A DNA stretch of 64,000 nucleotides, from positions 66,119-130,118 of the forward strand of contig BBZX01000010.1 of assembly GCA_001305055.1 (NCBI GenBank). Direction: 5' to 3'. Every line of letters starts with the position of its first letter. Positions within the stretch are counted from its first letter, which is position 1. Positions 1-11,383 of the stretch are shown in pieces. The DNA is from Clostridia bacterium UC5.1-1C12 (lineage in GTDB: Bacteria; Bacillota_I; Bacilli_A; Erysipelotrichales; Erysipelotrichaceae). A program made the position numbers and the translations under genes. The notes under the pieces are model-generated. The model did no database searches and had not been told where the DNA came from. It saw nothing but the letters and a program-made list of their open reading frames with translations.

Positions 1-1
1 T

Positions 2-319
2 ACGGCAGAGACTTATGGTATGCCGAATATACCGATCAATGAAGCTGCACAAAATGCTAAAAATCATGACTCAGCGGCAGTAATTATTACTGAGAATGAT
101 TTCAATCAACGCGTTTCGATTGAAGAAGTAAAGGCAATGCGTGAAGCAGTAGGAGATTTCCCTATCATAATCGGTGCCGGGGTTAAATGTGAAAATGTTC
201 TTAATTATTTGGAATATGCTGATGCTGTCATTGTAGGCCGCGGTTTCAAGAAAGGGGAACATGTAGATTTGACATTAGTTGAAAATTTTATGAAGGTAGT
301 TAGATCAAAATATGATTAA
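2..319 (+). CDS. BtpA/SgcQ family protein, 3' part
   Basis: Only the C-terminal ~105 residues are inside the window; the frame is open from base 2 (TAETYGMPNIPI...) so the start lies upstream. The fragment has the pattern of the BtpA/SgcQ TIM-barrel family: an AETYG-P-P-I-EAA stretch, HDSAAVIIT, VGDFPIIIGAGV, ADAVIVGRGFKK and a closing FMKVVR. In this family the last two glycine-rich strands form a phosphate-binding end of the barrel. Members sit in carbohydrate-utilisation clusters or, in cyanobacteria, affect photosystem I; the exact reaction is mostly unknown. A strong terminator follows at once, so it is the last gene of its operon. Family assignment is from motif memory; substrate cannot be inferred. 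Confidence 0.75.
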   Translation, partial: TAETYGMPNIPINEAAQNAKNHDSAAVIITENDFNQRVSIEEVKAMREAVGDFPIIIGAGVKCENVLNYLEYADAVIVGRGFKKGEHVDLTLVENFMKVVRSKYD

Positions 320-326
320 AATTCTT

Positions 327-356
327 AGCAGCTGATTATAGTATCAGCTGCTTTAA
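327..356 (+). terminator. Intrinsic terminator after the BtpA-family gene
   Basis: A perfect 10-bp stem (AGCAGCTGAT at 327-336 with ATCAGCTGCT at 343-352), a 6-nt loop and a short T-rich tail. It begins 8 nt after the stop codon. Confidence 0.85.
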
Positions 357-756
357 TCTTGATATAAAGAAAGCCGATGATCGATCATTGACTTATTAAA
401 ATCTCGATGATTTCCTGACTGTGAAACAACACAACTTACTTAAAATAATTATGTTTGATTAATTCTTTAACCATAGTCAGATTGGAATGTATTAGATATA
501 TGAGAATATGAACATGCTGCCGGCAGCTGATTAGTTCAGCATAACTGTCTTTATAAATGAAATCCAGACAGGCAGTCTGTACTTTATAGAATTAGATGAA
601 GTTAAACAGCGAAGTATCTATTTAGTTTATAACAAGGAATGATATATGCTGCCAATTATCAAAACACTAATCAGACAGATCACGCAAAATAAAATTTCTA
701 TCTGTTAGGCGGCTGTCAGTTGTGCTAAAATAAGTAAGTACAAAGGGGGTAACCTG
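357..756. other. Intergenic stretch, no supported gene
   Basis: About 400 bp of AT-rich DNA with stops in all frames. The only ORF-like item is a 20-codon frame from ATG 647 without a convincing ribosome binding site. I see no recognisable protein remnant or RNA fold. The last ~30 bp (a TAAAAT hexamer near 726 and AAAGGGGGT) probably carry the galT promoter end and ribosome binding site. Confidence 0.5.
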
Positions 757-2244
757 ATGAATAATGAAATTAATCGACTCTTGAATTTTGCGCTTCAGCA
801 AGGCTTGATTCATGAAGAAGATAAAGTATATGCCGCTAATCAATTATTAGGGGTTCTAGGTCTAAGTGAATTTGAATATGAGACTATTGAAGAGACATTG
901 CCTACCGCAACACCTATTTTAGAGAGCTTGCTTGGTGATGCCGTATCCCGCGGACTGATAGAGAATACGGTAACTGAGCGTGACTTGCTTGATACTAAAA
1001 TAATGAATTGTCTGATGCCGCGGCCAAGTGAAGTGATTCAGACTTATAATAATTATTATGAGAACAGTCCTAAGCAGGCGACGGATTATTTTTATCAGTT
1101 AAGTATTGCCAGTAATTATATCCGCAAAGATCGCACAGATAAGAATATATGCTGGAAAACAGCAACTGAATATGGTGATTTAGATATTACAATCAATCTC
1201 AGTAAGCCGGAAAAAGATCCTAAAGAAATTGCGAGGGCTAAGCTTGTTAAGTCAACCGCTTATCCTAAATGTTTATTATGCCGTGAAAATGAAGGCTTTT
1301 ATGGCAATATGAACCATCCGGCGAGAAATACGCATCGCTTGATTCCGATGAGTTTTTCCGGTGAAAATTGGTTCCTTCAGTATTCACCTTATACTTATTA
1401 TAATGAACACTGCATCGTATTAAATGCTAATCATACACCGATGTCAATCCGCAAGAAAACCTTTGAGAATCTGTTAGGCTTCATCGAAGTACTGCCGCAT
1501 TATTTTGCCGGCAGCAATGCAGATCTGCCGATTGTCGGCGGTTCAATCTTAAGTCACGATCATTATCAGGGCGGCCGTTACCAATTCGCGATGGAAACTG
1601 CAGTAGTGTTGGAGAATTATACGCTGGCTGGTTATGAAGATGTGGTTATCAGCCGTTTGAAATGGCCTTTATCGGTACTGCGACTAAAAACTCGCAATAA
1701 AGAAAAAATTATAGAATGTGCAAACCATATACTTGAAGTATGGCGCGGTTACAGTGATGAAAGTGCAGACATACTTGCGGAAACAAACGATGAGCCGCAT
1801 AATACGATTACTCCGATTGCCAGATTCAATAAAAATTATTATGAACTGGATTTGGTACTGCGTAATAATCGCACCTCCGAGGAACATCCATTAGGTATTT
1901 TCCATCCGCATGCAGATGTTCATAACATTAAAAAGGAAAATATCGGCTTGATAGAAGTCATGGGATTAGCTGTGCTGCCGGCAAGATTAAAGGATGAAAT
2001 GAATGCACTGAAACCTTATCTGCTTCGCCGTGATTCTGAATTAAAAGAAGAAGCTCTGCAGAAACACAGTGAATTTGTAAAGCAGATATTAGAAAATGAA
2101 GCCGAGATTAATGAGGAAAATGTTGAAGCTGTCATTCAAAATGCGGTAGGTCAAGTATTCAAGAGGGTACTTCAGGATGCCGGTGTATTTAAAGAAGATA
2201 AACAAGGTGTTGAGGCCTTTAATCGATTTATTGAAAGCTGCTAG
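757..2244 (+). CDS. galT: Galactose-1-phosphate uridylyltransferase, Firmicutes type
   Basis: 495 residues, the normal length of the long class II GalT found in Firmicutes. It exchanges UMP between UDP-glucose and galactose-1-phosphate in the cytoplasmic Leloir pathway. Seen in the sequence: NHPARNTHRLIPM, the nucleotidylated histidine region GGSILSHDHYQGG (HDH triad, about residues 265-270), and GIFHPHADVHNIKKENIGLIEVMG near residue 375, all typical of this subfamily. The start has a GGGGGT ribosome binding site 7 nt upstream. No galK or galE neighbour is present, so galactose genes are dispersed or it stands alone. The gene is intact, unlike many others here. Confidence 0.93.
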   Translation: MNNEINRLLNFALQQGLIHEEDKVYAANQLLGVLGLSEFEYETIEETLPTATPILESLLGDAVSRGLIENTVTERDLLDTKIMNCLMPRPSEVIQTYNNYYENSPKQATDYFYQLSIASNYIRKDRTDKNICWKTATEYGDLDITINLSKPEKDPKEIARAKLVKSTAYPKCLLCRENEGFYGNMNHPARNTHRLIPMSFSGENWFLQYSPYTYYNEHCIVLNANHTPMSIRKKTFENLLGFIEVLPHYFAGSNADLPIVGGSILSHDHYQGGRYQFAMETAVVLENYTLAGYEDVVISRLKWPLSVLRLKTRNKEKIIECANHILEVWRGYSDESADILAETNDEPHNTITPIARFNKNYYELDLVLRNNRTSEEHPLGIFHPHADVHNIKKENIGLIEVMGLAVLPARLKDEMNALKPYLLRRDSELKEEALQKHSEFVKQILENEAEINEENVEAVIQNAVGQVFKRVLQDAGVFKEDKQGVEAFNRFIESC

Positions 2245-2260
2245 TCAGCTTTTTATTTTA
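2234..2260 (+). terminator. Intrinsic terminator overlapping galT stop
   Basis: AAAGCTG / CAGCTTT stem with the galT TAG in its loop, followed by TTTTATTTTATTT. Confidence 0.8.
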
Positions 2261-2446
2261 TTTAATTGAATGAAAATTAATGCGAGCGATAAGCGGCAGC
2301 ATTGTACAAATGTTGATTAAATAAAAAACATAAGAATATGATTTCTTAAAGTTGTATCCTTATTTTTACCTCTATTCTTTCATTTATTCATCACATTCTG
2401 ACACGCTGAAAATGATATAATAGTCCAATCAGATGAAGGAGAAATT

Positions 2447-2764
2447 ATGAAAAAAGAAAAATTATCAGGAATTACGATCTTTATGTATGGCTTATCCATA
2501 CTTCTATTACTCTTTACCATTTATCGGCTTTATGGCGCAATGACTTATATTTCGTCATTAGTTACTGAACAAAACTTTGTTATTAGTGATAACATGCGGG
2601 ATGTCATTTCATACTATTATGAACAATGTGCAAGTCCGTTATTATTTTCGGTCACAATCTATGTGTTAGGAGAAATGAATGAGAAATTAAAGCATTTATT
2701 ATTAAAGAAGGATCAGCTAAATCCTGAATCAGAACTAAATAATGAACAAAGCAGTCTGAATTAG
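2447..2764 (+). CDS. Small membrane protein of unknown function
   Basis: 105 residues, not recognised as a named family. Two hydrophobic segments are visible: about residues 9-29 (ITIFMYGLSILLLLFTIYRL) and about residues 63-75 (SPLLFSVTIYVLG), separated by a polar loop, then a charged lysine/glutamate-rich tail, so a two-pass membrane protein with a cytoplasmic tail is likely. The start has AGGAG 6 nt upstream and a possible -10 (ATATAATAG) about 35 nt before it, so it is probably its own transcription unit. It is flanked by terminators and lies tail-to-tail with the LicR-type regulator. No function is proposed. Confidence 0.65.
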   Translation: MKKEKLSGITIFMYGLSILLLLFTIYRLYGAMTYISSLVTEQNFVISDNMRDVISYYYEQCASPLLFSVTIYVLGEMNEKLKHLLLKKDQLNPESELNNEQSSLN

Positions 2765-2780
2765 TCAGCCTGCTTTTTTA
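2748..2780 (+). terminator. Intrinsic terminator overlapping the stop codon
   Basis: AAAGCAG...CTGCTTTTTTA with inner TCTGA/TCAG pairs; the stem encloses the TAG of the small membrane protein gene. It could also stop the convergent regulator gene. Confidence 0.8.
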
Positions 2781-2784
2781 TAAT

Positions 2785-4719
2785 TTAATGGTCAGATAAT
2801 TCGTTAATCATATCTGTCATTCGTTCAATAAAGTCCTCATAATTTTTTACTGTGATTAGGATACTTATATTCTTAGGATTGCTGATGATCTCGATAAAAT
2901 AATCAAAGATTTCCGCAAATAAATCCTTACTGTCTTCATGGAGTCCAAGCAAGGCAACGACTGATACATAATTAGTATTCCATAGAATCGGCTTATCAAA
3001 TATACAAATGGAAATGAAACTTTGATTTACATTATTTTCTAATGAATGAGGAACTGCCACATCATTAAAAGCGGTACTTGATAGACGTTCTCTGTTAAGT
3101 ACATCATCAAGAAAAGAAGCCATAGCATAACCCTTCTGATAAGCTTCATTCGCTAATAGCTGAATTACTGTCTCGCGGGATTTTGCATTAATATTTTTAT
3201 AAAATAGATCTTTAGAGAATAACTGAATCAGCTCTTTGCGCAGCCGTTCATTTTTCTTTTGATTGCGGATCAAGGTAATACTGTTTTTAATTTGATTTAA
3301 CTCCTTTTGACTGACAAAGGGAGACAGATGGATAAAGTTATCCGCATCAGCAGCGGGCAGTGTATTGGTGCTGATAATTAAATCAGCATGCATCAGCGCT
3401 GAATCATAGTGATCTAAAGGAATAGCTGCTTTCATATTTAATTCATTTTCAAAATTTTTAATAATTGTTTCGACAGCTTTTTGATGCATACTGTAATAAT
3501 CGGTATAAATGAAGATACAGGATATTTTATTCTGATTCTTGTTTGAGTTTTCAAGATAACTGCCAATGTGAAAAGCGATAAAGGCAATTTCATCTTCATC
3601 GATTAATACTGAATAATCCTTGTTTAATATCTGAGCGATGTAAACGGCAATGTCATAAATCAGCGGAAAGTCGGTTTTAATTTTCTGTGTCAGCGGATTT
3701 TTAGCTGTATAATTATTTTTTATTCTTAAAAACAGATTTTTTATGTGCAATGTGAACTTAACAAAGAATTCATCATCAAATTCAAATAAATGATAAGTGC
3801 TTATTACCTTATGAATGATACGCTTGGTTATATTGATATAATCTTCTTCAATGTAATTCTGTATGTTGCTTGGATTGATTAATGAATAATCGGTAATCGA
3901 TGTGTTATTTGAAATTATCAACGTCAGATTGACAATTTCAGATTCATTAATTTCTATCTGATACTCGGTATGTATAAATCCGGCAATCTGCATGGCGGCA
4001 TTCCATGGCTTCGTCCCTTTGACAATTTGACTGCTGCAGGGTTCATTGATTTCACAGCCGCTGCGGATACGATCGATCGTGATAATCAGATGCAGTGCGG
4101 TATTGTTTAAAGCATAATCGTTGGCAAAGATATCATTCTCAGTGAAGATATCTTTTAATTTCTGCCGGAAATCGCCTAATAGATAATCATGGGATAAAAT
4201 CTGAAGCTGATTGTTCAGAATGAAGGCTTCATCAGCATGGAAAAGCAGTGTACTCATCAGATTGCGCTTATTGATTTCTTTGCCATGACAGTACAGTATA
4301 TTCTTCTCTCTTTTAAGCTGAAGATCAAATTGATTTAATGTATAGCGAACAGTCTTCAAATCTGCTTCAATGGTCGGAATACTGACAAAGCATTCATCGG
4401 CAAGATCAAAGATATCATAACCTTTTTTGAGCTGATCAGCTTCTGAAGGATGATTTCCTTGCGGCGGTCAGGTGATTCTTCATCCGTCAGACTGCGCTTT
4501 AAAAGCGCCGGATAGTTTTCACTTTTCATTATTTAGTTTATATCCCTGTTTTGCGGATAAAATCAAAATATCACTAAGGCCGTTATTTATATCAGAAATA
4601 TAATTGCGCAGCTGTCTTGAGGATACATGTAAAAAATCAGTAAGCTCCTGAGAACTGACATACTGATTGCTGTGATCTTTAAGATAATTAATAAGTAATT
4701 TTTTCTTATTGATTTTCAT
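2785..4719 (-). CDS. licR: LicR-type PRD transcriptional activator (two frameshifts)
   Basis: Reconstructed protein of ~640 residues with LicR/MtlR order: an N-terminal helix-turn-helix (SSQELTDFLHVSSRQLRNYI), a second HTH region, two PRD domains (DRIRSGCEI and, further on, DEIAFIAFHIGSYLE), an EIIB-like domain (ISCIFIYTDYYSM) and a C-terminal EIIA type 2 domain with VAVPHSLEN as the phosphohistidine site. These proteins activate PTS operons when dephosphorylated by their cognate EIIB. The start is placed at ATG 4719, which has AGGGGAGC just upstream; a longer frame from 4824 lacks one. The frame breaks near 4525 and again in an A-run near 4430; continuing in the shifted frames restores conserved sequence (GYDIFDLADECFVS). 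It is divergent from licBCA, its likely target. Confidence 0.85.
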
Positions 4720-4805
4720 ATGCTCCCCTGTTTCTAAATCTATTTTAATCGATTCATTAAAATAAATATAATAAAAAATTTCCACTTTGCAGGAAATTGG
4801 TTTAT

Positions 4806-4834
4806 TTGTCTGTAGTTCATTCATTGTTTATACT
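4806..4834 (+). promoter_or_regulatory. Probable promoter of the licBCAH-like operon
   Basis: TTGTCT at 4806-4811 and TATACT at 4829-4834 with a 17-bp spacer, about 140 bp before licB in the divergent region. The transcribed leader contains an inverted repeat (GAGATATT near 4885 with AATATCTC near 4930) of unknown role. Assigned by eye only. Confidence 0.5.
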
Positions 4835-4974
4835 GAAATCAGATGGAAGGCTGATACAGAAAGGAGGTTTAGTCCTATAAAAAAGAGATATTCAAATAAA
4901 CAAATGCGGCACATGTGTTTTCCAAATATCTCAAGGTTAGTATACCAAAATTCCATTCAATTTTATAGGAGAAA

Positions 4975-5285
4975 ATGAAAATGAAACAGATTTTATTAGT
5001 ATGCGGTACTGGCGCTTCCAGTGGTTTTATGGCTAAAAATATCAGACAGGCAATCAAGGCAAGAGGATTGTCTTATGATGTTAAGGCCAGAAGTGATTCC
5101 GTTTTAGAGGATTATATTGAAGATATATCATTATTATTGGTAGGTCCTCATCTTGATTATATGCTTGCGGATCTTGAAGAAATCGCCAACCTTATCATGT
5201 TCCGGTAAGAATTATTCCGAAAGAGGCATATGGTTCCTTAGACGGCGAAGCAGTTGCTGATTTGATTGTTGAAATATTAAAATAA
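4975..5285 (+). CDS. licB: PTS lactose/cellobiose EIIB component (frameshift)
   Basis: Reconstructed ~102-residue EIIB of the Lac/cellobiose family. It carries the phosphoryl group from EIIA to the sugar on a cysteine: QILLVCGTGASSG (Cys at about residue 10) is the canonical phosphorylation loop. The frame breaks near 5195, where one C appears to be missing; reading on in the next frame gives NPYHVPVRIIPKEAYGSLDG and a normal C-terminus ending at 5285. A ribosome binding site (AGGAGA) precedes ATG 4975; a second in-frame ATG at 4981 is also possible. First gene of an EIIB-EIIC-EIIA-hydrolase operon, the same order as licBCAH of Bacillus. Confidence 0.88.
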
Positions 5286-5297
5286 AGGAGAAAATGA

Positions 5298-6536
5298 ATG
5301 AATAAACTAATTGAATGGATGACTCAGGTTGTTGCTCCTAAAATGAATAAGATTGCCCGTAATCCTTGGGTTGCGGCTGTTCAGGAAGGGATTCTCACAT
5401 GTATGCCGATTATTTTTATCGGTTCGTTTGTAACAATGATTGGTATTCTTGCTGAATTTATTGAAGGTTTTCCGGATGTGAATCCGCTGATTGATTTTTC
5501 TATGGGTCTATTGTCAGTCTTTTTAGCTTATTTGATTCCATATAATATTCTGGAAAAGAAGAAGCATAGAAAATGTAAAAAGGAAGCAGGTATTGCCGGT
5601 TTATCATTATTCCTGATGCTCTGCGGTCCGGTGTTTGCCGACGGTAATGTGACTTTTACATTCTGGAATCTGGGCAGCGGCGGTATGATTGCTTCTTTAG
5701 TAGCAGGTTTATTTGCCGGTTTTGTAATGAATGCTTTTGCCGGCTTTACATTCTTTAAAGAGGATTCACAGATTCCGGATTTTATTACGATCTGGTTTGA
5801 TACACTGATTCCGATGCTGATTGTCATGGTTACCGGCTGGTTGTTAGTATTTGTTATGAATATAAATATGTTTGATGTAATATCAAATGCGTTTGCGCCG
5901 GTAGCATCGATTGGCGACAGCTTAATTGGATTTCTGGTTATATATTTTATCGGTTATGTATTTCTGTATACGTTTGGTATTTCTACATGGGTTATCTGGC
6001 CGTTGGAATCAGCCATTGTTTATGCGGCATTAGCAGAGAATCAAGCAGCGGTGGCCGCCGGTGAAATGGCTGCAAAACTGAATGTATACGGTGTAACAAA
6101 CTATATTACGATTGGCGGCGGAGGTTGTACGCTGGCACTGGCTTTGATGTTCTGCTTCATGGCAAAATCAAAGAAGAATAAACTGATTGGTAAAGCTACG
6201 ATTATTCCAAGTATTTTCAATATTAATGAACCTTTGATTTTCGGCGCACCGGTAGCTTTTAATCCAATCTTAATGGTGCCGATGTGGATCATTGGTTTCA
6301 TCGCACCAGTTGTTACATGGTTTGCATTAAACTTTAACTTGGTACCTAGAATTTCAATTTTATGGTCGTTCTGGTATCTGCCAAAACCGATTGGTGCCTT
6401 TGTGGTAGGCGGTTTGCAGGGATTGATTTTACTGGCAATTATTTTCGCAATATCATGGATCGTTTATTACCCCTTCTTTAAAATCTATGATAAACAATGC
6501 TTAGAAGAAGAACAAAAGGCTATACAAAAAGGTTAG
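5298..6536 (+). CDS. licC: PTS lactose/cellobiose EIIC permease
   Basis: 412 residues, ~10 hydrophobic segments; membrane channel subunit that translocates and presents the beta-glucoside for phosphorylation by EIIB. The family signature region PSIFNINEPLIFGAPVAFNP (residues ~304-323), with the conserved NEP motif and substrate-facing glutamate, is present. Length matches the family. ATG 5298 has AAAGGAG 8 nt upstream; the nearby ATG at 5294 stops after three codons. It follows licB by 12 nt and precedes licA closely, so the three are one transcript. Confidence 0.93.
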   Translation: MNKLIEWMTQVVAPKMNKIARNPWVAAVQEGILTCMPIIFIGSFVTMIGILAEFIEGFPDVNPLIDFSMGLLSVFLAYLIPYNILEKKKHRKCKKEAGIAGLSLFLMLCGPVFADGNVTFTFWNLGSGGMIASLVAGLFAGFVMNAFAGFTFFKEDSQIPDFITIWFDTLIPMLIVMVTGWLLVFVMNINMFDVISNAFAPVASIGDSLIGFLVIYFIGYVFLYTFGISTWVIWPLESAIVYAALAENQAAVAAGEMAAKLNVYGVTNYITIGGGGCTLALALMFCFMAKSKKNKLIGKATIIPSIFNINEPLIFGAPVAFNPILMVPMWIIGFIAPVVTWFALNFNLVPRISILWSFWYLPKPIGAFVVGGLQGLILLAIIFAISWIVYYPFFKIYDKQCLEEEQKAIQKG

Positions 6537-6547
6537 GTGGAGATGCT

Positions 6548-8312
<1,765 letters not shown>

Positions 8313-8324
8313 TTGAATATAAAG

Positions 8325-8350
8325 ATGTGTACTTCGGTGCGCATTTTTTT
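8325..8350 (+). terminator. Intrinsic terminator of the lic operon
   Basis: ATGTGTAC-TTCG-GTGCGCAT stem-loop with G-U pairs and a UUCG tetraloop, followed by seven Ts. Confidence 0.85.
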
Positions 8351-8791
8351 CATAAAATTAATAATTAAGTGTATCAATTATTTTTTAAAATGTCTTAAAA
8401 AAGAGAAACATGAGTGCAGATAGAAAAAACGCTGATGAGGATACGAATATGGATAAAGGCACACTCGGTGATAGGAATAGGAGAGATTCGCAGTCAATTT
8501 GTATAAGACTCTATCTGATTCTTGACATACCCGTAAGCCTCAATGAGGTTAACCAACCATCCTATAAATAAGCCAAGGATTCTGATTCAACAATTACCCT
8601 CTTTATCCGTTCATTCATATCCGTCATTTCTCTGAGTTATCTTGACTGCACGAAAGGAAGCTTTCGTTTCTTCGATCATAAGGGGAGTGCCATACTTCCT
8701 TCTAAGCTCATAAGGATTGAAACTCTCATTATGTTTTAAGAGCTTCATATCAGGCTTTTAGCTCCCATGTCTTTCTTTCATCGTTTATCAC
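8351..8791. other. Decayed intergenic DNA
   Basis: About 440 bp without an intact gene. On the minus strand, codons roughly 8717 down to 8585 read a ~45-residue fragment containing NPYELRRKYGTPLMIEE before a stop. The KYGTPL string recalls the N-terminus of fold III decarboxylases such as LysA, but it is too short to assign. The stretch ends at a 65-bp sequence that recurs at 17481-17545 next to transposase debris, so it may be a relic of an inserted element. Confidence 0.4.
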
Positions 8792-8856
8792 CCTTTCCGA
8801 TAGGGTATCTGTGAATTCATGAGGTTCTGCGTTAGAGCAAACTTGAGATATTATCA
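8792..8856. repeat. Dispersed 65-bp repeat, copy A
   Basis: Aligns without gaps to 17481-17545 with about 11-13 mismatches. The shared core includes GAATTCATGAGGTTCT and CAAACTTGAG. Copy B lies just upstream of a minus-strand transposase remnant, so the repeat may be the end of a decayed insertion sequence. No terminal inverted repeat partner was found. Confidence 0.65.
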
Positions 8857-8896
8857 TTAATTTATCATATTCACTTCAGGAATTTGAAAAATCATA

Positions 8897-8925
8897 TTGA
8901 CAGATTAATTAACCGATATTATAAT
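8897..8925 (+). promoter_or_regulatory. Consensus sigma-A promoter of the second bgl operon
   Basis: TTGACA at 8897-8902 and TATAAT at 8920-8925 with a 17-bp spacer: a perfect consensus promoter. Such a strong promoter suits an operon controlled after initiation, by the antiterminator leader immediately downstream. Confidence 0.9.
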
Positions 8926-8938
8926 GAAACCGTTAACA
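8924..8938 (+). promoter_or_regulatory. CcpA cre site
   Basis: ATGAAACCGTTAACA matches the cre consensus WTGNAANCGNWWNCA at every defined position. It overlaps the -10 element and the start of transcription, where CcpA would block transcription when preferred sugars are present. Confidence 0.8.
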
Positions 8939-8954
8939 ATTAAATAACTCAATT

Positions 8955-9037
8955 GAGGGTGACACAGAAATGGCAAGACCTGAATTGATATTAAACAGTT
9001 TTTCAAAGCTGTTTTAATATTGATTCAGGTTTTTTAT
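8955..9037 (+). promoter_or_regulatory. RAT antiterminator and overlapping leader terminator
   Basis: Bases 8955-8983 match the ribonucleic antiterminator (RAT) bound by BglG/LicT proteins (GAGGGTGACACAGAAATGGC then AAGACCT). Its 3' end is also the 5' arm of a long terminator hairpin: ACCTGAAT... at 8978-8998 pairs with ...ATTCAGGT at 9009-9030, followed by TTTTTT. Binding of the antiterminator encoded at 10480-11301 would stabilise the RAT fold and prevent the terminator. The ribosome binding site of the GH1 gene follows directly. Confidence 0.88.
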
Positions 9038-9054
9038 TTACAAGGAGGATTTTT

Positions 9055-10466
9055 ATGAAAATCATGAAAGTTAATGATGCTTTTCCAGATTCATTTTTGT
9101 TTGGCGCATCTAGTTCGGCAATTCAGTTTGAAGGTGCGATTCATGAAGATGGCCGAGGACGCTCGGTCATTGATGATTATAAGTTTACTGATAACATTAC
9201 CGATTTTAAACAAGGCAGTGATCATTATCATCACTGGCAGGAGGATGTTCGTCTTGCACACGAAGCCGGTTTGAAAAGCTACCGCTTTTCAATTGCCTGG
9301 ACCAGAATCCTTCCTGATGGAAAAGGCGAAATCAATCCGGCAGGTATTAAATTCTACAATGACCTGATTGATGAATTGGTGAAATATGGCATTGAACCCA
9401 TCGTTACCATTTATCATTTGATTATCCGCAGGCTTTGGTCGACGCATATGGCGGCTGGATCAAACGTGAAAGCATTGACGACTTTGTAAACTATTGCCGT
9501 ATCTTATTTGAAGCATACGGTGATCGTGTCAAATACTGGCTGACAATTAACGAACAGGATCATGTTATCCGTATACCTTCTCGCCTGGGACTTACCGGTA
9601 AAGAACCCAATTATGATAAAATGCGCTATCAGGCAAACCACAATATGTGTGTCGCTAGTGCTAAAGTTTTTGAGTTATGTCATGCAATGTGCCCAAAAGC
9701 ACAAATCGGTCCTGCTCTAAGTTATCAGCCTATCTATCCGGCATCTTCCAAACCTGAGGACGTCATGGCTGCCAGTGACATGGAAACCCTTTTTATGAAT
9801 TATATGTGTGAGCTGCACTGCAAGGGGGTCTATCCTGTTCGCTTATGGAAATATTTGACTGATCGCGGCATTGAACCGGAAATTGATGTGGACGATATGA
9901 CATGTATGAAAGAAAATAAGCCGGATTTTCTTGGAATCAATTATTATGCAAGCGGTTGTGTTCAATATGACCCAATCACCGATACACATAAGCTTGGGCA
10001 TGTTGAAGGGCACTTGATGCCGGTTGCTGAACATGGTATCTTTAGAGTAGTAAAGAATGAAAATCTAGAACAGACAAAATTTGGTTGGGCAATCGATGCC
10101 CAGGGATTGGCTTATTCACTGATTCAGCTATACGAAAGATATAATCTGCCGCTAATGATTACAGAAAATGGTTTGGGCTATCCTGATCAGTTGATTAACG
10201 AAACTGTTGAGGATGATTACCGCATCGAGTATATTCGAGCTCATCTCAAAGCTGTCAACGAATCACTGAATATCGGTGTTGAGGTCATTGGCTATAATCT
10301 TTGGTCTTTCATTGATCTGATCAGCGGTCATCAAGGTTTTAATAAACGCTATGGCTTAGTCTATGTGAATCGGGATGAATTTGATCTCAAGGATATGAAA
10401 CGATTTAAGAAAAAGAGCTTTTATTGGTATAAAGAAGTCATAAAACAAAAAGGAAGCAACTTATAA
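9055..10466 (+). CDS. bglA: 6-phospho-beta-glucosidase, GH1 (frameshift)
   Basis: Reconstructed ~470-residue GH1 enzyme that hydrolyses phosphorylated beta-glucosides imported by the EIIBCA of the same operon. Seen: FLFGASSSAIQFEG, the acid/base motif LTINEQ (Glu present, unlike the other GH1 in the window), the nucleophile ITENGLG, and the phosphate-binding loop SGHQGFNKRYGLVYV. The frame breaks near 9415, where a T is missing in CATTTGATTATCC; the shifted frame reads IYHFDYPQALVDAYGGW, the expected sequence. ATG 9055 follows CAAGGAGGA. First gene of the RAT-controlled operon. Confidence 0.9.
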
Positions 10467-10479
10467 GGGATGTGAAACT

Positions 10480-11301
10480 GTGAAATTGTTAAAGGTGCTG
10501 AACAATAGTGCTCTTATCGTAGAAGATGAGGGTATAGAAAAAATTGTATTAGGCAGAGGCATTGGTTTTGGTCTTTCAAGTGGTGATGAAGTAAACAAAG
10601 CAAAAGTTGACCGCATTTTTCAGTTGACTCTGAAAATGAGAAAAGTCGTTTAATTGAATTAATTAAAGAGATCCCTGATGCTTGTTTGGAAATTTCAGAA
10701 GAAATTATTGCCTATGCTCAAGCTATATTAAAAAAGAGATCAGTGACAGTATCTACATCACATTAACGGATCATATCAATTTTATACTGGAACGCTGCAA
10801 AAAGCAGCTGCTTCCTTCTAATCCGCTTAAATATGATGTTCAGCGCTTTTATACAAAGGAGTATCACATCGGAAAAAAGCAGTGGAGCTTTTAGAGGATG
10901 AATTTGATATCATCTTAAACGATGATGAAGCAGCTTCAATAGCGATGCACATTGTCAATGCAGAACTTGATACTAATATGTATACCGGAACTGAAGTCAT
11001 TAAGCTGATAGATAACATCATGCAGGTGATTCGTTACCAGTTAAAGATTGATTTTGATAAAGAAAGTATGAATTATCAACGTTTAATTACTCATTTAAAA
11101 TTTTTTGTTCAAAGAGTTGTTTGCAGAGATCAATATGAAGATCAAAATCCTCTTTATGATATCGTAAAAGCTAACTATCCGCAGGCTTATGACTGTATTC
11201 TAAGAATAAAAGAATTGATTGAGAAAACATATGATTATCAAATATCTCAAGATGAATGTACCTATTTGATGATTCATATTCAACGGCTTTTAAGCCGATA
11301 A
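10480..11301 (+). CDS. licT: LicT/BglG-family transcriptional antiterminator (three frameshifts)
   Basis: Reconstructed ~275 residues: N-terminal CAT RNA-binding domain (KLLKVLNNSALIVED, then KIVLGRGIGFG) followed by two PRD domains with conserved histidines (LTDHINFILER; DEAASIAMHIVNAEL; CTYLMIHIQRLL). It binds the RAT at 8955-8983 and prevents termination when the inducing sugar is transported; the operon's EIIB and HPr would phosphorylate its PRDs. Start is GTG 10480 with AAGGGA upstream; no in-frame ATG fits. Breaks occur near 10635, 10735 and 10880, the last two beside A-runs, all consistent with single missing bases. Placed between bglA and bglP, it autoregulates. Confidence 0.88.
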
Positions 11302-11383
11302 TGAAACAATAATTATTATTTCTTATAAAATATATTAAACAAGGCGTAATCCCTTACCAAAACTATACTATGAGGTGAAAAAT

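Noticed and set aside
4519..4530. Overlapping ATG/TGA as two coupled genes within licR
   Set aside because: The downstream part is the direct continuation of a LicR-type chain, and another one-base break follows within 100 bp, so one broken gene is more likely.
4787..4978. 63-codon ORF in the licR-licB divergent region
   Set aside because: It overlaps the promoter region and licB start, has no ribosome binding site and no protein-like composition.
8585..8717. Diaminopimelate decarboxylase (lysA) remnant
   Set aside because: Only the six-residue KYGTPL string resembles it; too short to call.
10630..10890. Programmed ribosomal frameshifting or phase variation in licT and other split genes
   Set aside because: The breaks are too many, are scattered over functionally unrelated genes, and lack slippery heptamers with pseudoknots or long tracts. 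Sequence error is simpler.
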